This document shows, in pieces, positions 58,988 through 64,000 of a stretch of DNA of 64,000 nt (positions within the stretch are counted from its first letter, which is position 1; every line of letters begins with the position of its first letter). The DNA lies in assembly GCA_000469685.2 (NCBI GenBank), contig LS997565.1:29333145-29397144 (forward strand), read 5' to 3'. The notes under the pieces were generated by a model that saw only the letters and a program-made list of their open reading frames with translations, did not search any database and had not been told where the DNA came from. The DNA is from Haemonchus contortus (taxonomy: Eukaryota; Nematoda; Chromadorea; Rhabditida; Trichostrongylidae). The position numbers and the translations under genes were made by a program.

Positions 58988-59494
58988 GAAAGCAAGATTC
59001 AATCACCAGTTGAATCCCAGCGTCTTTGATGTTTACGATCTAGCTTTGATTCTTTGATATGTCTCATTCTACAAGAAGGGTAAGTGCGCTGATAGGGACC
59101 GATTATGAAATTTGGTTCACTTCTTGCTTACGACCGCTACCCAGCGAAGTTTGCGATTCAATGAAGGATCACGGTTTCTCTCTGCTTTGATATCATTCAT
59201 GGACAACCTATCCTACCGCTAATAATGTTGGATTCTCATTTAATGATGCGTCCGTAGATAAAAGGAGCTACATTCATAAAGACATTTGATAATGGTGTTA
59301 TTATGACTCGACAACATTTACCACTTGACGATTTCAATGCCTACCAGTTAAATCTAAAAGGATCATTATTAAAAACAGCGACAGATCGAAACGGCGTTGG
59401 CCGGGCGACCCGACTGGCGACCTGTTTTGCGAAAGCAGTGCGTCTTTTGTTACGTGCTTAAAAGCACGACTGTTGAAATTTTCAGTTTCGATAG

Positions 59495-59670
59495 AGTTTG
59501 TACAAACAAACATGCTCCATAATAATTGGTAGGAACACAGACGACAGGATGGGAACAGATATGGTGGGTGGCAGGACCGGCCTCCGCCCGCAGGGGGCGG
59601 GGTTTGTGCGGAAAATTATAGCTTCTGTTACCGTGGATCTAGAAAGTTCATATTTGGAAGGAGTACAGGT
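59495..59670 (+). repeat. Isolated core unit, interrupted by element C
   Basis: One more core unit (GGATGGGAACAGATATGGTG and GGGGCGGGGTTTGTGCGG, then a following GGAAGGAGTACAGG) that stops abruptly at the point where the head of element C begins. Confidence 0.65.
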
Positions 59671-60725
59671 AACATCCTTACTTTATATAAAGCGCTCGCG
59701 TCTGTCTGTCCGTCCGCCTGTCTGTCTGTCTGTATGTATGTATGTACGGAAATTCATAGCTCCTGTCCCCCACAGGATGCGGGGTTTGTGCAAAATAAAT
59801 GTTTCAGGGGAAGATCATATTCCGTGTCCCTGTGAACCTAGAGAGTTAAAATTTATTAGAAAGTACCCGAGGCAGGGTGGAAACACTAATGTTTGGTGGC
59901 AGGATCGGGCCACAGGGGGGAGGTTTGTGCCAAAATTATTAATTTGGCCCTAGAGCGTTCAAACTTTGCAGGAGTACAGGCGGCAGGATGGGACCACTCA
60001 TGGTAGGTGGGAACACCGGACCACGCCCTCTGAAGGCGGGATTTGTGCGAAATAAATGCCTGGGCGAAAATCCATTATTCCTGATCCCGTGGACTTGGAG
60101 AGCAAAATCAGCAGGAGTAGAGGGGATGATAGGAGCACTGACGATAGAACAGGCCTTGGAGAACAAGATCCAATCACCAATCGAATCTTAGCGCCTTTGT
60201 TATTCACGATCTAGCTTTGATTCTTTGATATGTTTCGTTTGACAAAAAGGGTAGCCGATTATGAAATTCGGTTCACTTCTTGCTTACGACCGCTACCCAG
60301 CGAAGTTTGCGATTCAATGAAGGATCAGGGTCTCTCTCTGCTTTGATATCATTCATGGCGAAACTTATCCGACCGCTAACAATCTTGGATTCTCATTCAA
60401 TGCATCTGTAGAGAAAAGGAGCTACATTCATGGAGACATTTGATAATGGTAATATTATGGCTCGACAACATTTGTAAGCACCATTCAAGGCTCTGAATGC
60501 AGTTAAATTTGATAGGTCTTCATTTTTAAAATCAACAGGGACAGATCGAGACAGACAGATTCTAATAAGAGGCATAGGCATCGGCACATTTTGAATATGT
60601 TTTGCAGGCCCTATTTCCAAAAAGTATCATTCGTTCGAAAGAAGGAGAGGGCTGTTTGCCGTGGATCACAACTCTATCGTGAGAATGAGGGAAGCCCGGT
60701 GTTAGCCGGGCGGTCCGACTGTCTC
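59671..60725 (+). mobile_element. HINE-like repeat element C
   Basis: Head at 59671 on with ATCCTTACTTTATATAAAGC; microsatellite at 59700-59745 (GTCT, GTCC, GCCT, then GTAT units); diverged core units up to about 60150 (CGTTCAAACTTTGCAGGAGT, GGCGGCAGGATGGGACCACT); tail at about 60165-60560 that repeats the element B tail (58990-59400) with a modest number of changes; 3' end near 60697 with GTTAGCCGGGCGGTCCGAC, the counterpart of the element B end. Between 60560 and 60690 it carries about 130 bases absent from B. No protein is encoded. Confidence 0.7.
59700..59745 (+). repeat. GTCY/GTAT microsatellite of element C
   Basis: Tetranucleotide array GTCT-GTCT-GTCC-GTCC-GCCT followed by GTCT and three GTAT units; a diverged version of the array in element B. 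Confidence 0.93.
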
Positions 60726-60944
60726 TATTATTAAAACAGTAATTTTGTGTGCCTTTTTGCATGCCCGTTTGTGCGTTCTTCCAAAAGTCACGTGGGCACG
60801 ACGAAGAGTGTGAATGTCAAATGAGTTCGGTGAGGAAACAGTTATGAAATGGGAAGTCAACCGCCACTGTTCATATTGGTCCTCTAACAAGTCGTAAGTA
60901 AGCGGTAGTGGGCATGTGGTGCACGTATTAGCGTGCGTACCAAA

Positions 60945-61140
60945 ACTGGTGAGGAAATAAGGAAGGCAATGGAGTTCGAGGCTCAAGGCAACAGATCACG
61001 AGGAGCCCTAAAAACGAGGTGGTGGGATGTGATTAGAAAGGACCTCGCCGAAGCTAAGGTGACGGCACAAGATCCTGTACATAGAAGGAATTGAAGACGA
61101 CTGACAGGAGCAGCGGATCCTGCGACGGTGCAGTATTAAC
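60945..61140 (+). pseudogene. RTE-type LINE, C-terminal tail (second part of the interrupted copy)
   Basis: Plus-strand reading EEIRKAMEFEAQGNRSRGAL, then KTRWWDVIRKDLAEAKVTAQ, DPVHRRN, an in-frame stop and RRLTGAADPATV. The GAPKKRW-DVIK-DLAEA-VTA-DA-DR-KWR-LTRTADPA block is the terminal signature of the lineage whose EMRMLRW block lies at 58319. After the stop an A-rich stretch (GAGAAGAAAAAAAGAA near 61145) may be the LINE 3' end. Damaged by substitutions and a stop. Confidence 0.8.
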
Positions 61141-64000
61141 GCTACAGAGAAGAAAAAAAGAACCATATCATCATTACTTGCGCGAGGCACCCACAACGGC
61201 AACAGACCGCTGTCTTCTTCCCACCCCCAACCTAATTTTCCCTTCTTCCGAAAAGAACTGTTCGGTGTACTACATGGCACCTGAGTTTGCTGTTGAGGAA
61301 ACTACCATTAGAGAAGAGCATAACTGTATGTATAGGTAGAATAACCGCTCCGTAAGCTACGAGGTGACAAGGTAAATCTGTGGAAAATACATTCGATACA
61401 TTCAGCAAATTGGGCGTGAACAAGAATATCGTAGTGTTCTTGCAACACCACCATGGAGTTTTCATATTGTGACCTGGTACAGTTCAGCTGTGAAAGCGCT
61501 GAATTCTATGAGGGGCTATTCTGTAATTTTATTTGGCTCTGCTCTTTGCTTGAATCCAATTACCCGAAGGATCTTCATTTGAGAATATAACCTATAGGAT
61601 TCAATAAGTGATGAGATAGACATAATAAAATATTACCCAATTCGCTCCGCATCGTAGATATTCAGATGCGGCAAACACAACAGAGGATGATCATCGTACC
61701 ACCGTCCCGAGTGACACATCTGTTGCAATGTTATGATTCGTAAAGCAGTTGACAACCAACCATTCAACTGGCATATATCACTCATAGCCTGAAGCAATAC
61801 GGACGATTAGTAAAACTTTAAGAGCAACCTCAAGCTCATTATGACACAAAGTAGGTTACGCAGGCTAATGCGTGCGTCACAACAGAAAGGGTTCCGAGCC
61901 TCTCCAAAACCTATGGATTTTTTGAGTTTAGCCCCTCAAACATTTGACTGTTAAGCTGTGGTAGAACGAATTTGTAGAAGTAAGACTACTGTGAGGACGC
62001 CTCGTCTAAGTGACCCTCTGCTTTTTTTTTTCAATGTCTGGGATGTTGGGAAACAATTGAAGAGGTTTTGCTCTCTGCAACGTTCATTTCGAAGCGCATT
62101 CCGCCCTCTTCCTCAATCAGAGCACACAGGTGCTCTTCTTAACGTGCTATGATCCATCCATACCAATCTTGACCCGACCTTTCCAGTTGCTTCTCTAGCG
62201 GGAAAACCGGTTAAGTGAAGCTCAGACACCGAGCGTTTCATACATATTAAGGATGACCACATTACAAGTGAAAAATTATTAAAGTTGAACGGAAAAAGGA
62301 CCTGAAGTATGCGAACGCATTGGTCGAGGACACTTCTCTGATCTGTACGGTAATCCGTTGGAACATCTGTACGGGAAAAGTGAGCCTGTAAGAGCTCGAA
62401 TCAATACATCATACAAAGAAAACACGAACAAAAAGGAAACGTCGGATGCGAATGAATAATACTGCATCAGAACACCGATGACGGGCCCTTTGGGCTTGAA
62501 AGGGACCCCACCGGTCTCCTTTCACGTGACAACCAAAATCTGCTTCTTTATTTGATCAGAAACTGTTATGTAATTGTGTACAAAGCTCTCTACCAACCAC
62601 CTGTGCAATCTTCACTCTATAAACACTATCTCCTTCATCATCCCAGAAAACATTCTTTTTTTGTGAAATAATGAAGCCATAATCTTACTGCACTTATAAC
62701 ATATAATCTGCTCGAACCTGCCCTAATGCAGTTCGACAATTCCGTAACCTTTCGCACAGAAACACTCTAGGTCAGTTTAAACTCCATTTGAAGTGCCATC
62801 GAGTTGCTAAGCAAAGATGATTCTAATTAGAGGGTTCAGCGTTGATGAAGATAAGAAACGAGTTGAATGCGGAAAACTTCACGGCGCGGTCATCACATTT
62901 CTCAAGCTCCTTTCCGCATGTAGAAATGAATGCGGACCGTTTGGGTATCAGAGGACCTAATTTTATTTCTTTCTCTCCAAACATTTGTGATGAAAACCTT
63001 TTGTGCCCACATCATGTTTCTAAGTGACGACAACTTTGAAGATAAAATCTGACCACCTTGTACTTTTGCCACCAGATGCGACAAGATCACAGATTCGAGT
63101 GCTAGTAAGTGATAAGGCATTGCAATGAGTGTTCAAAGCGTGAAGGTAACAAATGCGTGAGCTATTCATTCATTGAGCCCAGACGATGAGTAAAGAAAAG
63201 CAATAATGTATGGTTTGCGCTGATAGATTGTTAAAGAAGCAAGCGTCACAAAGACCTCTTTCCGTTACTGCAGCCATGGCGCTGGTGAATGATGACAGTG
63301 ATAACAGAGGGCCTGACGAGTAATAAGAACTTATTGATTCGATGACAGTAATAACAGCCAATCATTCGCCATAACAAAAACTGCTCAACCCTCAAGAGTA
63401 CGCCACCATTTTTTGCACAAAACCGCTATAGCTCCAGGGATAATTAAGTGCCATACCTGAACCTCTAGCGGTTATCCGATATCGCTAGTAGCAAGAGTTT
63501 CTAGACAGTGAATATGAAAAAAATTACAAAAACGCTAAATGCCCTCCAATCGGGATTGCAGCTATCATTTTACAAAATATCAACTAGTATTAAGAAATAT
63601 CAACCACTGCAATTGAGCCAGTGCAAAGTAGAACGTAAGGCGTTAACGATTAACGCGTGATTTTTGTTCGAAATGCAACGATTGCAATGTTCAAGCGCAA
63701 GTTCAGTACGATGATGCACTGGCTGCGAGGATCCGACCAGATATCGGACATAGATTTTGAGAATTAGTAGCTGATGAGTGCTAATAAATCCTACGCCGAC
63801 TGTCCCATTTTAGAATGATGTCTCACAATAAGCTGTCGCAAGACCCACTTGGAACAGAAGATGCGCTTTCGTGAAGGATGAATCCATGACACTTGTGGCG
63901 AATCTTATCCTCAGTTTGCGTTGCAATTGACTGAAGAATAAAAAATTATTGATGTAGTAGAAAGGTTTCTAAAACTTTGAAAACTTACGTGTTCACGACG
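61141..64000. other. No gene recognised
   Basis: AT-rich DNA with short domainless frames. The only shared feature is the 30-base GC-rich motif near 61852-61885 that matches 56985-57027. Confidence 0.4.

Larger units (their letters stand above)
58485..59440 (+). mobile_element. HINE-like repeat element B
   Basis: Best copy of the family. Head at 58485 on: TCCTTACTTTATATAAAGCG then CTCGC. (GTCY)n microsatellite at 58511-58571. Tandem core at 58571-58987 with a period of exactly 145 bp. Tail from about 58990, including GATCTAGCTTTGATTCTTTG, GCTTACGACCGCTACCCAGC and GACTCGACAACATTT, ending near GGCCGGGCGACCCGAC (59404 on). The layout of AT-rich head, GTCY microsatellite, core repeats of about 150 bp and stem-loop-prone 3' end is that of Helentron-associated non-autonomous elements (DINE-1, pearl, mini-me). 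Class assignment rests on this structure only; no Rep/helicase is present. Confidence 0.75.

Noticed and set aside
1..64000. CRISPR arrays, bacterial operons, riboswitches, rRNA genes, prophage
   Set aside because: None seen. Splice sites, SINEs and LINEs show a eukaryotic nuclear genome, and no spaced direct-repeat array of CRISPR type is present.

Overview
The window looks like gene-poor, AT-rich nuclear DNA of a nematode, most likely a clade V strongylid such as a hookworm. That placement is an inference. It rests on three small, in-frame, spliced exons with nematode-type splice sites (acceptors ending TTTTCAG or CTATTTCAG), on the crowd of decayed RTE-type, CR1-type and mariner elements, and on very long stretches with no coding signal. 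No bacterial, viral or organelle genes were recognised.

The only host gene I can support lies on the minus strand at 4319-7146. Three exons join in perfect phase and encode the N-terminal immunoglobulin domain of an L1CAM/neuroglian-family cell adhesion protein (C. elegans relatives SAX-7/LAD-1 and LAD-2). Its signal-peptide exon would lie to the right and its later Ig and fibronectin exons to the left; neither was found, so introns are large or the gene runs off the window.

The rest is repeats. Seven copies of a tRNA-derived SINE are scattered at 0.4, 2.3, 13.1, 29.4, 38.9 and 54.2-54.7 kb, the last two fused head to head. From 42.6 kb rightwards the sequence is a transposon patchwork: a 5'-truncated CR1-like LINE, a mariner with near-perfect ends but an inactivated transposase, an almost full-length but broken RTE LINE (46.3-49.0 kb), a 232-bp foldback element, and further LINE pieces. 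From 54 to 61 kb there is a nest of elements, each with a short AT-rich head, a GTCY microsatellite, a tandem core unit of about 145 bp and a long conserved tail. This plan matches Helentron-associated elements (HINE/DINE-1/pearl type). These insertions split an older RTE LINE copy.

The most unusual structure is at 23156-23426: three perfect or near-perfect hairpins with arms of 22, 20 and 34 bp and loops of 3-6 bases, two of them abutting. Similar smaller hairpins lie at 10.86 and 11.50 kb. Homopolymer C/G tracts up to 20 bases, a (TAA)n array and a CA-rich tract complete the picture. Long intervals where I see no gene are listed so that their emptiness is explicit.
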